From positions 60,904,529 through 60,968,528 of the forward strand of contig CM017562.1 in NCBI GenBank assembly GCA_007844125.1: a stretch of DNA of 64,000 nt, read 5' to 3'. Within the stretch, counting starts at the first letter, position 1, and every line of letters starts with the position of its first letter. The notes beneath the pieces were generated by a model. That model was not told the DNA's origin. It did not search any database and was given only the letters and a program-made list of their open reading frames with translations. The position numbers and the translations under genes are program-made. The DNA comes from Sinonovacula constricta (lineage: Eukaryota > Mollusca > Bivalvia > Cardiida > Solecurtidae). Of the stretch, positions 12,141-24,102 are shown one piece after another.

Positions 12141-12583
12141 TCTGTGATTTTTTGTATAATTGCAGCATAAACTCATACTCTAGTCTGAATAAAGACGATT
12201 TGAACATGTCCTATATGTGAGACAGTACACATTGAGAAAACATATCTCTAAGTTTTAGTTCTTTCCAAATCTTTAAATAAGCATGAAAGTGATCTCTGCT
12301 AAAAAATAAATACCGCCGCCTGTGTTGACAACCTGGATGACGATATAACGCGATTCAAAAAGTCAGTTGTCACGTTGTTTTCTTAGTTTAATATAGCTAC
12401 TTGTGCAGGCGTGGCTCAGAAAGAAAATAACTGTAATGACGATTGGGGCATAATGCTTCATTTTTCACATAGATCAAGGGCATCACTGAACAGCAGTTTT
12501 ACATGACCTTTTCAGATTACAATGACTTATTTGGTTATTTTAGGAAACATTATTTGGTTCAAACTTTCGGTTTTTACATTTAA
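11588..12583. mobile_element. MITE with TTAA-type ends, copy 1, inflated by a TIR-derived array
   Basis: The left end AGGTGGTATCCGACAG matches the terminal inverted repeat of the intact copy at 28296-28777. The right end (CATTTAAG near 12578-12584) is diverged. The interior from about 12180 aligns by eye with the other two copies: GATTTGAACAT, AAATAAGCATGA, CTCTGCTAAAAA, GCTTCATTTTTCACA and GACCTTTTCAG blocks occur in the same order. The first 550 bp are replaced by tandem copies of the terminal repeat. TTAC (left) and TTAA (right) flank it. Confidence 0.75.
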
Positions 12584-12606
12584 GGTCTGATGTAGTTGAC
12601 GCAATA

Positions 12607-12854
12607 CAGGGGCGGATCCAGAGGGGGGGGGGGCGAAGGGGCCGCGGCCCCCTATTTTTCGACGACCAACAAAAAAAGTGTTAATTTATAAGGAAATTAT
12701 GCCCCACAGATGCTTGGAAATCACATCTCAGCGCATCTAGAATTCAAAATTTTCTGGGGGAGCCCCCTCCAGACCCCCCGCCGCGGATTTCGCGCCTGCG
12801 GCCGAATGTTACTCCCTCGGCCCCCCCTATTCTGAAATCCTGGATCCGCCCCTG
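12607..12854. mobile_element. MITE with CAGGGGCGGATCCAGA inverted ends, copy 2
   Basis: A 248-bp relative of 3323-3624 with the same inverted ends and shared interior blocks (CCCCTATTTTTCGACGACC, TGCCCCACAGATGCTTGG, GCGCATCTAGAATTC). Perfect 5-bp direct repeats CAATA flank it (12602-12606 and 12855-12859) and are a good target-site duplication candidate. It lies 23 bp after the preceding MITE. Confidence 0.9.
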
Positions 12855-12859
12855 CAATA

Positions 12860-15430
12860 TAAGTTGTAGAGCTGTCGATGAAGGGAATGTGTCAGAGAAG
12901 CATTTTGCGGTATTTCCATAGCGTGTGGCCAAAAGGTCTTCTTTTCGAACTTTTTATATAGATGTGAGCCGTGATATTTTATTGAAAGTAAATAAATGAA
13001 GTTGCTGTTACTTCTTGTGGTCAATACATAATCTTGCGAGCCTTTTATTGTAATGTTGATTTTGTATATCACAGTTCCTATATATTTTTTTGGAAAATAA
13101 ATAGGCTTCAATACAAGTCCCTATTTGCAAAATATTTTATCTGTGGTGTCTTTCTTTCGCTGCAAGTGTAAACTAATTTTTATACTGTCTTAAAAAATGT
13201 AAGTATCATTTGTTCCGTCGTTAAATGTCTTCCCGGAAGTGTTATTATCATTTTCTCAACAGTGGTTCTAAGTAATGGTTACAAACTGCATCCTGTGAAC
13301 AAGTAATACATCCTTGACACGTGTTATGTTCAAATCTTTGCTGAGCTTCGTCAAATGATAATAAATAAGACATTCCTAATTAGGAATGGTGGCATTAAAT
13401 AATATATTAAACCCCCCATTAAGATAGGGTTCATTTTCTGTGACATGTAATAATTAATCTATCAATCTATTATTCCAACAGCCTTTAAGTACACGTGGCC
13501 CATGTTAACCATGGTTATGACTATTTAATGGGCTTGATTATATTCCACCTCACTTAATTTTGGAAATTTAAATGTCAGATTACTGCTGGTTAGTTCAATT
13601 GTCCCCCACCTCTATCCATTCAAACAATAGGCAGGTAGAGTGGTTGGTACTGAAATCGTCCCACAGACAAAAGTTTGCTCCTTGATACATCTTGGTATAT
13701 TGAATATTAACAGTAAACTAAAAGAGATATATTTTGCGCAACGGTTTCTCTTTAAGGTATTCTGAATCTCATTTTCGCAAACTATTCCCTATACGCAATG
13801 ACAGGTATCACACCTTAAACAAGAGAAACAGTTGTTTATTTGTAAATTATTTCTCTTATTTGATTGCAAGTGTTACTCGTATTTTTAAATTCAGTTTTAG
13901 ATAGTACGCACCTCTAAACTTCGCCGTTACTGAGTGCTTTGTACCAGAATCTGTTTGGATTTAAGTCGGGTATTCCTGAATAGTTAAGCGAGATTTTTTA
14001 AAGTCAAGTGATAGACTCAATAAATTTTAACTGAATTATTAGTATTTAGAAAGCTAGTGAGCGGTGCCATTTAAACTTAGAAAATGAACGAAAACAGTTG
14101 GGGTCTACCGAACATCAGTGTCGGGTATTTCAGATCATTGACCTGTTTCTTAAATAAAACTTTTCTTCACAGAAATGATCCAAAACTATTGACAAATATC
14201 ATTTGAAATGTTAGTCTTGTCAAATTCTCCAGAAAGAAAATGAAAGCCGTTTACTGTGGTGGCATATTCTCGCTACCGCGTAATTTCTTGACTTTTACGT
14301 TGGTTATCTAGTATCTAAAAGTAACTTGACAGTAGGTCTACATTGTTATGGAGATATCTGGCTAACAGGATCTTTGGCGGGTTAGTGCTGTAAGTATCGC
14401 TACTTCATATTTGTTATGAGAGTTTCGTGATATCTCACGATTGCATGAAAACATTAATTACCAAGAAAATAATGAACGATATACGTGTACGTACTGACTT
14501 AGTTAAATTGAAATCACTGTAAGTTTAATAATTTGCATATTAAACGATTGTATTCTAAAAGCGACCGTGTAGATCTACTGACGTTTTTATTTGTTACTGC
14601 ATTTTGAAACCACTCCGAATAGAAAATATTGGGCCTCTAATTATTTTTTCCGGCATAACGTTTAATTATTAAAAAGTTTGTTTGACAAGCTAACTTACAG
14701 ACGGTATATAGATTGCGATGTTTGTAAGACGATAGTAGGGCCTATTGCTCAGAACTCAAATAGCATGTTTACCTGCGCGAATCTCCGAACACACCCCGAA
14801 GTTCTTATTCACATAGAAATACCATACATCATATGTTAAAACCACATGCGTAGGCCTACACGTTTGCTCGGGGTATTAATCACACAGACACGCTTCGATT
14901 GTTATTTCGATGAAATGACAATCTTTGCAGAATATTTGAAGAAATGCATTGCTGGTATTTATATACCGGAAAAAATATAATAAAAATAATTTCGGGCAAA
15001 TAAGGCTACCCGTACGAATCAAATCGGCACGAAGGTATGCATTAAAATAATCATTACGGTAATTGTAAATAAATTATGGAAGATTTATAGCAAAACAGTT
15101 TGGACAATACACGTCCAGCTCTGTTTATTTTTTTCTTTAATTATAGGTACGTACTTTATCTTAATGATTACCGTATTGTAAGCAAATTCGTACAATGAGC
15201 TATGCACATGCACTCGTCAAGTTAGATATCAGACATTTATGTAAAAAGACCTTAAAACCCCTTAATGATCTGGAGCTTCCAGGCGCCTCCGGAACTCTGG
15301 ACTCCTTGTCAGGCCACTTATCACATGATGACCCCTGCCCCATCCGCCCCCACCCACCCCACTCCCCGCACCGCCTGTCGTATAGTAAAAGTGACGTAGG
15401 GTGTAAAACGAAAGTAGATGAGTTTAGTTG
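12860..15430. other. Intergenic DNA without recognised features
   Basis: AT-rich, apparently unique sequence. A short frame at 15195-15431 (Pro/His/Ser-rich C-terminal half) has no domain I recognise, and I do not call it. No RNA gene seen. Confidence 0.5.
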
Positions 15431-15449
15431 ACAACCGCTTTATTCAGCT

Positions 15450-15587
15450 CGCGTTTTGATTGGCTGCAGCTACTCGGTCGATTCAGTGTATGTACAAGGG
15501 CTCTACACGTGGGGAGTGATCGATCTTTGAATAGTCTGTCGGTTTTACTGGAGCTAATTGTGTGGTTTATTTGAGAGCTACCAAAAG
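15450..15587 (+). promoter_or_regulatory. Candidate promoter and non-coding first exon of the elongase gene
   Basis: The elongase start codon lies 7 bases inside an exon whose acceptor is at 35551, so a 5' UTR exon must lie upstream. A GC-richer patch here contains TTTTGATTGGCTGCAG (inverted CCAAT box at about 15455) and ends in ACCAAAAG followed by the strong donor GTAAGA at 15588. No downstream array or MITE offers a comparable donor with promoter-like context. The assignment, and so a first intron of about 20 kb, is inference; a transcription start cannot be placed. Confidence 0.35.
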
Positions 15588-17008
15588 GTAAGAGATTTGA
15601 TAGTATTTATTAAAGACTATAAAAACATACGTAAGTCAAATATGTTAAAACCAATGTGTACTTTCATAGAATTTTCGGATAACGGGGTAGTCGGCACCTT
15701 ATTCTTTAGCCGGTATGCCTATGTGTACACAGTACAGCCAACATCTATTAATAAAACGGGAGGTAATGTGCTTGGCTGGTTGTTACTCATTCAACTAAAG
15801 TCATGCAACTTACTTCTGTCGGCAACGTACGAATGGATGCGTTTTTTCGTTTTTTTGTGAGTTTTACATGTCAATGATACGTACCTGTAACAATGTATAA
15901 CGTATGTTGTCATGAATGGACTGGTGGTAGACTGACTAAGACAAGACTTGCCCTAGTAACCGAGTATAAAATGAGGGGAAGGGAAAGTGGGGAAGGAAGT
16001 GTGAAAGTATGGAGAAAGTGACAAAAGAATAGAAAAATAGGAAGAACGAGAAAGTTATATATATATATGTAGTATCTGCAGGCATTATGCTATAGGCTAG
16101 CTCTGTTTGAGTTGATAGAGGTAGAATCTACCTACTCTAAGTAAGGTGTCCTGGGTTTCAGTCAGTGCTGGCCATAGTCTTCCATCCAATGCTATAGTTG
16201 GAAAGGGAAAGAGAAATACGGCAAGAGAAAAGAAAGGTCAGGTTGAGAGAACTACAGAGAATGGGGAAATAACAGCAAACATTAATGAAACATGAAAGAA
16301 ATGAAAGAAAAAGAATAAAGACAAGTAGTGTGAGTAGTGTGCAGAAAAAAAAGAAGAAGAGAAAATAAGTAACAAATTTAAGCAAGGAACACATATTGAT
16401 AGAAAGGAAGTGATATCCCTAGTTGTCAACTGAGAACATAAAATGAAAATGATATTTTAAGTGTAGATAAGAGAATCTCAAACTGTGCTCAGTAGAAAAC
16501 ATTTGAGAAAGACAAGATATCGGTGAGTTATATAAATGAAAGATACAGAAATTTCCTGACTGTACTTTCATAAGAATGAAAAACAAAAGTTCAGTAATTG
16601 TGGCAGAGTGACTATGATGACTGTATCCATGATCTGGGACAAAAAATTGTGATACAATATGTAGGTTATGATGTAACTACCAATATCAGACTGAACACAC
16701 ATGTGGTTGACCACAGTTATCCGTTATCATCATGTTTTATAAATAACCCAGTAACATGCTGGGAGAGCAGGGACTGACTTTCACCAATTATAAGCTGGAT
16801 GTCACCAATATGACCATCACAGTGTCAGTGCGATGTAACCCCTTATAATATTGGCTGTGACTCAAGGTCTTGTTGGTGTCTCTGCAAATGGTGTTTTGCC
16901 ATTTGTTCTTGACATTCAATGAATTAACATCTTTATCTGGTTCATGTTGATAAAAAACACAATCAAAACTAAAAAGCAGGTCACACGTTTTATAAAGTAG
17001 CTTTCGGT
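15588..17008. other. Probable intron DNA; possible tRNA-like SINE relic at 16095-16180
   Basis: AT-rich. Around 16095-16180, TTTGAGTTGATAGAGGTAG and CCTGGGTTTCAGTC resemble degraded tRNA box A and box B about 55 bp apart, which suggests a decayed tRNA-derived SINE. From about 15970 to 16400 the sequence is purine-rich on the + strand. Confidence 0.35.
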
Positions 17009-17010
17009 TA

Positions 17011-17788
17011 CTGTGAAAGCATTTTATTTCGTGGGGCAGAAATTTCGTCGTTTGAAGAGGACGGGCATATTTGTGGGTACTTGACTTCGTGGATTGCCCT
17101 ACCCTCGAAATTTAAAAAAAAAAATACTTCAGATTTTTGACAGATGCGAAACTGAGTCCTAACACTGAAACAGGGTCAATTGCAAAACTACGGATTAGCG
17201 AGTGACTCTGCCTTTTGTCTTACGTCACGCCTGATATTGATCCACGTCAGCCGGTCAATGTTTTCACTGCCGAGTCTCATCAGACGACTTTTATGACACC
17301 AAACTGTCAATTAGCGTGTCATTGAAGGGATTATATTCATAAAGATGTTAGGGGCGTGGGTTCTTTTAAGGGTCTAATTTAACGAAGCCATTGACTGTCA
17401 ATTAACACCAATTAGCGTACTATGCAAACTGACACAAAACAGACCATTGAGTAAACACCCTACACCTATAAAGTTGATCAGCGCTTTTATTTCTGTCTCA
17501 CTTTTACAAAGATTCTTATTGACAAAGTTTGATTATTTATTGTGCATAATAAACTTATTAACTACATTTTCACTTGCTATTTGTCATGGCACTTCGTGTG
17601 TGGCTGACATCGGGTTTTCAAACCCGTGCACCCACTATGCCTGGTCTTCCTAACCCCGCAGACTCGGCTTTCAAAGACTAGAAAGTCTTACCGAGGGGAT
17701 TTTATATTGTTAGTACTTAAATTCGTGGATTGTCTTGCCCACGAATTCCACGATATTAAATGCCCCACAAAATAAAATGCTTTCACAG
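17011..17788. mobile_element. 778-bp DNA element with ~28-bp inverted ends and TA flanks
   Basis: The left end CTGTGAAAGCATTTTATTTC then GTGGGGCA pairs with the right end TGCCCCACAAAATAAAATGC then TTTCACAG, with one mismatch over about 28 bases. TA dinucleotides border both ends (17009-17010 and 17789-17790), as expected for a TA-targeting element such as Tc1/mariner or a MITE of that kind. No transposase frame is visible. A subterminal motif TTCGTGGATTG recurs near each end (about 17086 and 17720). Confidence 0.9.
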
Positions 17789-17790
17789 TA

Positions 17791-19440
17791 TTCCACCTCA
17801 CTATCAGTAGATTGCGGTTATTAGTGCGCTTTTGGTAAATCGTATTACCGCTAAAATGCCTTTTAAATTTTCTAAATGCTGCTTGATCTGTGACTCACAA
17901 CTTTTTCTTTTTCATCTTTCTCTCCTCATTTTTTCCTTCATTCCCCTTTTTCCAGCAATGACCCTCTCCTGGGTGTATTTTCGTACAAGATAAGTCTAGT
18001 ATGATTGGATATAAAAGATAGGCCAAGACCCATGAAGAACTAGGACTGTCAGCTCAAACCAAAGTGTTTCCAGCAGCAACCTCTTCTTTCTTGATCAACT
18101 ACTAACTGTAGACTGTGTTCACCTTTTTGCACTGTAGCCAAGTAGCCTTCTTTTTCATGTCAAGCCACTCTGGGAGTTGGAAACTTTTCAGTTTTTATTG
18201 ATCTTTAAGTTTAAGAGTGTATAATGGATTATAGTTAGGGTAAACAGATCAATGATGGTATAATGAGTTCCTTGCATCACTGAGCAAACTATCACAAGAG
18301 GACTCAGTCAAACTCACCTGCTATCTCTTTAAAATATTACCTGATACAAAATTTTAATCCTGTTTGTCCATTGACTCTTGCTCAAAACATGCTTTTGCAA
18401 TGTTTTCTAGACCTATATATGGTGAAACTATTGATTTGATTATGATTTATGAATGAATGATAGATTAGTGATATAGATATTTGGGTAAAAAAATGTGATT
18501 CGGATGAGAAGTGAGGATGTTGATTGTTATTATAATGTGGGTTTATTTTCTAGTTTCTCTCTTAGACTATAGCCCCTTCCTTTGCATCTTTTTAAAAACG
18601 AGCCCACACAATGCCACATATTTTAAAGGTCTTGAAGATATCTTAGACAGATTATCATTAAGGGACTGATCTTTAACTTCCTTTGTGTAATTATCCACAA
18701 TATTTGGGCTCATATTTCCTATTATCTATGTCTGTTCCAGAGCAGGTTACTATAGATACCAATACAGGATAAAATATGAAGTTGTTTTGCTAATATAACA
18801 TGCATACATAAGAATTTTTCTGAAGCCAAAGTGGGAGATTTGCCATTTTCATATAAACAAAGTAGGAAATAATCTTTTTCCAAGTAGGGAGATTTCTGAA
18901 AATGTGTAAAACACCCCTCATTTTCAAATGATTTTGAACCTTAAAGTGCGAGTTAAACTCCAACAGTGGGTTCACATATATGCATATATTTCTCCTTCAT
19001 TAATATCTGAAGTCTTGTCAATTATTCAAGACAACGACAACAAAACGTCATTATGTCACATGAGTAATTTTGAGTAATAGTGTTTGATATTATATAAACT
19101 AAACTCTGAGCTTGCATTTGAGACCACCCTAATGCATACTACAGGGTTGATTAGAATAAATTTTAAATGATGTAAATCGTTAGAATTCAAATCAAACCAT
19201 CAGCTGAAATAGTTCCAGAATAAAGCTGATCCCTTTGTATGCTATGTTGTGTTTAATTGTTCATGACTTTATACCTTGGCAATAAGGCATACGAATACAA
19301 CTTTAGTAAATTGTTTGGATCCTGATCAGACAGGGCCCAGCTTATCATTTCTACAACCATAGTCGGAATCTTATTCTCTCCATTATAGTCCTTACATTTG
19401 TATATATAGTCGAGATGTATATTTGTAATCATTGAAGAGG
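17791..19440. other. Probable intron DNA without recognised features
   Basis: AT-rich unique-looking sequence. The pyrimidine-rich stretch at 17900-17960 has no associated exon that I can support. Confidence 0.45.
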
Positions 19441-19469
19441 TTTAAGTTATGGTTATGTTATGTTTCCAG

Positions 19470-19778
19470 ACATTCACACTTCCTGCATGTAGTCTTGTTT
19501 GTTCATACGTCAGCACAATGTCTTCTGGAGAACTCATTCCTGTAGTTTCTTCAATGGGTGAAATATCCATCAGGATGAATGGTAGAAAATGGCTGTTTGA
19601 TCCAGCTCTCTACCAATCAGGTAGATCCTGCAGACTGGCTGCAGTACAGGTGGGTGCCGCATCACCCTACATCCTGGCACCCAGTCAATGTTCTGACACA
19701 CCATCAAAGTACCGACAACGCACCAGAAATGTTCTCACTGAGATGCAGGGCAACTCACAAAATGCTCCTGAATCATAA
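19470..19778 (+). pseudogene. Unassigned exon-like or pseudogene fragment
   Basis: An acceptor-like TTTCCAG at 19463-19469 precedes a 103-codon open stretch of higher GC ending TAA at 19776. It contains GELIPVVSSMGEISIRMNGR then KWLFDPALY. The GxxxVxxNGRxWxFDPxxL pattern recalls the repeats of mind-bomb-type ubiquitin ligases. This is a weak resemblance from memory; the downstream half resembles nothing I know. An overlapping second frame is also open. It could be a retrocopy fragment, an exon of an unrecognised nested gene, or chance. Confidence 0.25.
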
Positions 19779-19839
19779 TGCTTCCCAGACTATGAGTAGG
19801 TTACAGACTCGTACAGGAAGTAGGCAACTTTACTGAACA

Positions 19840-21500
19840 GGTTATATATAAAACTATACATACCTTGTTGCTTTGAATCATGGGCTTTTATATTGAATAA
19901 AAATACAAAGTGTGTGCTTAGAAAAGCAAAAACCTGGTTGACATTTTTTTTTTGTCTTAGTTGTAAATGATGGCAGAAGGAGCCATGCCCTGACTTTTAG
20001 CTGATAGTTTATTGCAAGTGCACAGGAATGGGAAATCTGATCAATTAATAATTATTTTTAGAGTAACTCTTAAAAGTTTTATAGAAATCTGTTAAACCGG
20101 TTAAAGCACCCCAGTCGGCCCATATTTCCGACTGACCGTTCCAAGGCGGTAACTGTCGGGTTTACTGTTTTAGAATCATAAAAATGTGTACTTTTCACTT
20201 AGTTTGCACGTGAAATGCCTTTGTCCTGTGCCTTTTAGGAGTTTGATATATGTTGCAATGTTCATAGGACCTTGTCATATATTCTTTTAAGGAATATCTG
20301 TATTTTATACATGTATGAGCAGGCAAAAAAGCCATGATTTAGAAAGGCAGATGGTTTGTACTTGTCTATACTTTGGTTTAGATTGTTGACTTTCAGATAA
20401 ACAAAAACCATAAACATCCCATCAACAAATAGTGTTGGTCTGTCTGACATCTTGGATTAGTTCAGAACTTGGTCATGTGGGGTCAAAAAGTAGAACCATG
20501 GATCAAGGTTTAGAAAAACCTTATGAATACAATAGAGGTGACATTTAGAGCATTTATCATTTTCACCTCAACCCTTATGTTCTCTTTTAATTCTTGCACA
20601 TCATCATTTTGAGTCAAGCAGGTGTCTTTTTTCTTAGATTGCAGATGTTGATATAGTCAGTGATCCACACTCCTGACACCAGCGTCTAAAGCACACGACC
20701 ATAGTGGAGAGGATGTTTGTGTACATTGACATAGGTGCCAATGTCAAAATGTTCTATACGATTAAATGTAATAAAAGAACATTCATTAATTTTTTTACAT
20801 GCAAACATTCCTCATATTTGTCATTAGAATAATACTAAAATGGCATATTAAACGAAAATTATATTGTACTACTATAATCTCACTCAAATGTTATTTCTCA
20901 AGCTCTAGGTCATGTTTCATCGTAAAATGGGTTTGTTTACCCTCGCCTTCTACCCATTGGCGTATGGCAAACAACGTCCTTTTTCCTTCTTAGTGGCATA
21001 GGTTACTGTGATTCCAAAGGCACTAGACCTCTAATGTGGAGATTGTCCGTTTGCTAGTAACACATACTTGCTTGTTCAGCTATTTGCCATTCGAAGTCTT
21101 TTTGGTAGTAAAAGCATCTACCTTCCTGCACTTAGACAACAACAATCTGTACTGACTGAATATCACAACATTATTGCAGTAACCCTGCAACAAAATGTCC
21201 AATTTGTATTTGCAAATTTTATTTTCGATCACTGTTATTCTCTAAAGGCGCAGATCTATTAAATTGTTTGTCCATTTTGCAAAAGAAAATTTTGTTAAGC
21301 AAACATACAATTACAATGATTTTTATAAGTTAGGAGATGATAAACAAAATATCCAGGAGTTGTCTGAGGTAGTTTAAACCTGGCAGAGATTGGGTAGAGA
21401 GTGAGTAAACTGTTCACTAGGCTAGGGGTACTCCACCCAATTCTGCATAGGTGTTAGCCATTCAAAGGCATAGGTGTCAGTCTATCACAGGTTGGGAGGT
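19840..21500. other. Probable intron DNA; fragment of a dispersed repeat at 20455-20560
   Basis: Mostly unique-looking. At about 20455-20560, TTGGTCATGTGGGGTCAAAA, AAAAACCTTATGAA and AGAGGTGACATTTAGAG match the repeated units at 34310-34860, so this is a single diverged unit of that dispersed family. Confidence 0.6.
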
Positions 21501-21506
21501 CACATC

Positions 21507-22035
21507 TTAAAACTTGGATAGTATCCCAAAGCACAGTTTTATAAGTGGTATCCCACAGTTTGACTATATGTTACATATGTAACATTATCTTACCCTTTCT
21601 GGGGGGAATTTTGTCTAAATATCTGCATACAGTTATATTCAAGTCTAAAAAAGACATAACCTGAATTGTTAGACAGCACAACTTGTGAAATAAATAGTTC
21701 TAAAAGTTCATTCTTTCCAAAGCTATAAATAATACAGATGGGGATGTCTGCTAAAAATTAATATTGACATCAGCGTGGATGGCTAGAATGAACATGTAAC
21801 ATGATCTCTAAAGTAAAAATAATCAGATATTTTTTTAGTTTAAAAATTGTTAACTGTGCAAGTGTGACTGAGACAGGAAATACATGTTTTTTATGACAAG
21901 TGGGATGTTATGTTTTATTTTTCACATAAATGTAGTGTACAAGTACATAGCATTTCACAGGATCTTTTCAAGTTGCAACAACTAATTTGTTTGCAAGAGA
22001 GAAAAAGAATGGTCACGCTGTCAGATAACACCTTG
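21507..22035. mobile_element. MITE with TTAA-type ends, copy 2
   Basis: Left region TTAAAACTTGGATAGTATCC, then a second terminal-like GTGGTATCCCACAGTTTG at about 21547, i.e. an incipient duplication of the terminal repeat. The right end CTGTCAGATAACACCTT pairs with it. Interior blocks (ATGTCTGCTAAAAATTAATA, GACAGGAAATACATG, TTTTATTTTTCACATAAATG, GATCTTTTCAAG) run in the same order as in the copies at 11588 and 28296. Diverged, no coding capacity. Confidence 0.8.
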
Positions 22036-23010
22036 CCAATCTGTGTTGTGCAAAAAGAATGACAGAATGTTTAATGTTTATGTTAATTTTGTGACTGTAA
22101 AATTGCACACATACTTGTAAGCACATTTTTTCAGTTACTTACATTACCTTTTTACATTTGACGATTAAAAGACAGTTTAAGACATTAAAAAGTTGAAAGG
22201 ACAAATTTTGAGCAAAGAACACAAATTCATGTTTTCTATTTTTCATACAACATGTTGTGAATCCAATGTTGTGAAAAAACTGTGACTGTACACACTCTTT
22301 CAACCTGGCAAGGCCATGGTTAAAAAAGAATAATAACAGTGATAGATGAATTTGTTCAACCTTGACAACTTCAGAAAGTTCTGTAGTTCGAGCCATATGT
22401 TTCTGAGTCAAAAGGACACTGTAAACATTGCTAGGAAAGATCCAAGCTGTTATAGATGTTTGCTTTAACCTTTATATAGTCAATCAACATTTTATATGAA
22501 TATAAATAAAAAATATACAAAACTATAATAAAGTGAGACAATTCTTTGAAAAATTACAAGCTACAGCAGAAAAGCTAACTTCATAATACCCTGAACATGT
22601 CAGCTATGATTATCCCACAACATTGTTAACAGTATGTCAACTTTTTGTCACATATTATAATTAAGGCACAGAAATCATCACAATTACATGGAATGAGACA
22701 AAATTTTATATAAATTATATTACCGTATATACATTGTAAAACTATAGTAAACTAGTATATAATGAATTGGTTCTGCTAGCATTTTAGATTACATTCATGT
22801 TAAGGCTTCTTTATATAAGTAAATAAAAAACTTTCTTTTCTTATAAATTTATTTATGTATTCAGTTACTGTAGAAATTTTGAATAAAAGATATGATCGCA
22901 AACTTTTTTTTACAAACAGTAAGCTTATAATGTGAATGAACTGCAAAGCATTGAATAATTTTAGTTTAGTGAGACTTGCTTTTTTGACACATTTTGTATC
23001 CATAAGATAA
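22036..23010. other. Probable intron DNA, no feature seen
   Basis: AT-rich sequence without recognisable exon, RNA or repeat. Its right edge runs directly into the ACCAAACAxTG array. Confidence 0.45.
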
Positions 23011-24102
23011 CTGACCAGATATCGACCAAACATGGACCAAACATTAACCAACACCAACCAAATATTGACTAAACATCAACCCAACACCCACCAAACACCA
23101 ACCCAACATCAGCCAAACACTGACAAACACTGACCAAACATTGACCAAACACTGACAAAAAAATGGACCAAACATTGACCAAACATCGACCACACATCAA
23201 CCAAACACTGACCACTGTGTCAGGATAATATGACTTGGTGTGGTATCATGCCAGGTGTTCATGGCATGCTATATACAGTGAAGGCACTATATCTGCTTCA
23301 AGTGGACAATGTCTGCAGATAACTTAAATAGTGTACGATAAACCCAATAAACAAACAAACACTGACCAAACATCGACAAAAAAAAGACCAAACACAGACC
23401 AAACATTGATAAAGACTGACCAAACATTGATCAGACATCGACCAAACAAAGACCAAACAACGACCACACATTGACTAGACATCGAACAAAAATTGATGGA
23501 ACACTGACCAAATATTGACCAAACACTGACCAAAGACCAACCAAACACCGACCAAACATCTACCAAATATAGACCAATCACCAACCAAACATAACCAAAC
23601 ACTGCACAAACACTGACCAATCATTGACCAATCACCAACCAAACATCAACCAAACACTGACCAAACATAACCAAACATTGACCAAACATTGACCAAACAC
23701 TGACCAAAGACCGACCACACATTGACCCAACTCTGACCAGACATTGACCAAACACTGACCAAACATTGACCAAACACTGACCAAACATTGACCAGACACT
23801 GCCCAAACACTGACCAATCATTGACCAAACACCGACCAGACACTTACCAATCATTGACCAAACACCAACCAGACACTGACCAATCATTGACCAAACACCG
23901 ACCAGACACTGAACAAACACAGAACAGATACTAACCAAATACCAACCAAATATCATTGACCAAACACCAACCAAACATTGATCAAACATTTTCCAAACAC
24001 TGATCCAATATCAACCAAACATTGACCAGACACCAACCAAACATCAACCAAACATTGACCAGACACAGACCAGATACTGACCAAACACCAACCAAACACC
24101 AT
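23011..24102. repeat. Irregular ~11-bp repeat array (ACCAAACAYTG type)
   Basis: About 90 short units of 10-12 bp such as ACCAAACATTG, ACCAAACACTG and ACCAATCATTG. There are longer superunits (for example TTGACCAAACACCGACCAGA at about 23821 and 23887). The array is split by a dispersed element at 23214-23352. Val/Trp/Ser/Gly-rich frames on the minus strand are artefacts. Confidence 0.93.
23214..23352. mobile_element. Short dispersed element, copy A, inside the 11-bp array
   Basis: Contains GGTATCATGCCAGGTGTTCA, GCACTATATCTGCTTCAAG, AGATAACTTAAATAGTG and an AAACCCAATAAACAAACAAA tail. Close relatives lie at 25623-25715 and 35906-36040. The (AAAC)n-type tail and lack of inverted ends suggest a SINE-like 3' end. 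It either inserted into the array, or its A/C-rich tail helped to seed it. Confidence 0.75.

Noticed and set aside
11568..12220. Several overlapping frames rich in Tyr-Pro-Thr-Val repeats
   Set aside because: Translations of the 28-bp MITE-end array in three frames; no independent support.
14990..15200. Possible long hairpin around GTACGAAT and ATTACGGTAAT motifs
   Set aside because: The short motifs recur, but not in the mirrored order a hairpin or inverted repeat needs.
15195..15431. 78-codon frame upstream of the candidate promoter
   Set aside because: No recognised domain, no splice or polyadenylation context, composition drifts to Pro/His-rich at a C-rich patch.
23324..23989. Val/Trp/Ser-rich minus-strand frames resembling membrane proteins
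   Set aside because: Translation of the ACCAAACAxTG array in the complement.
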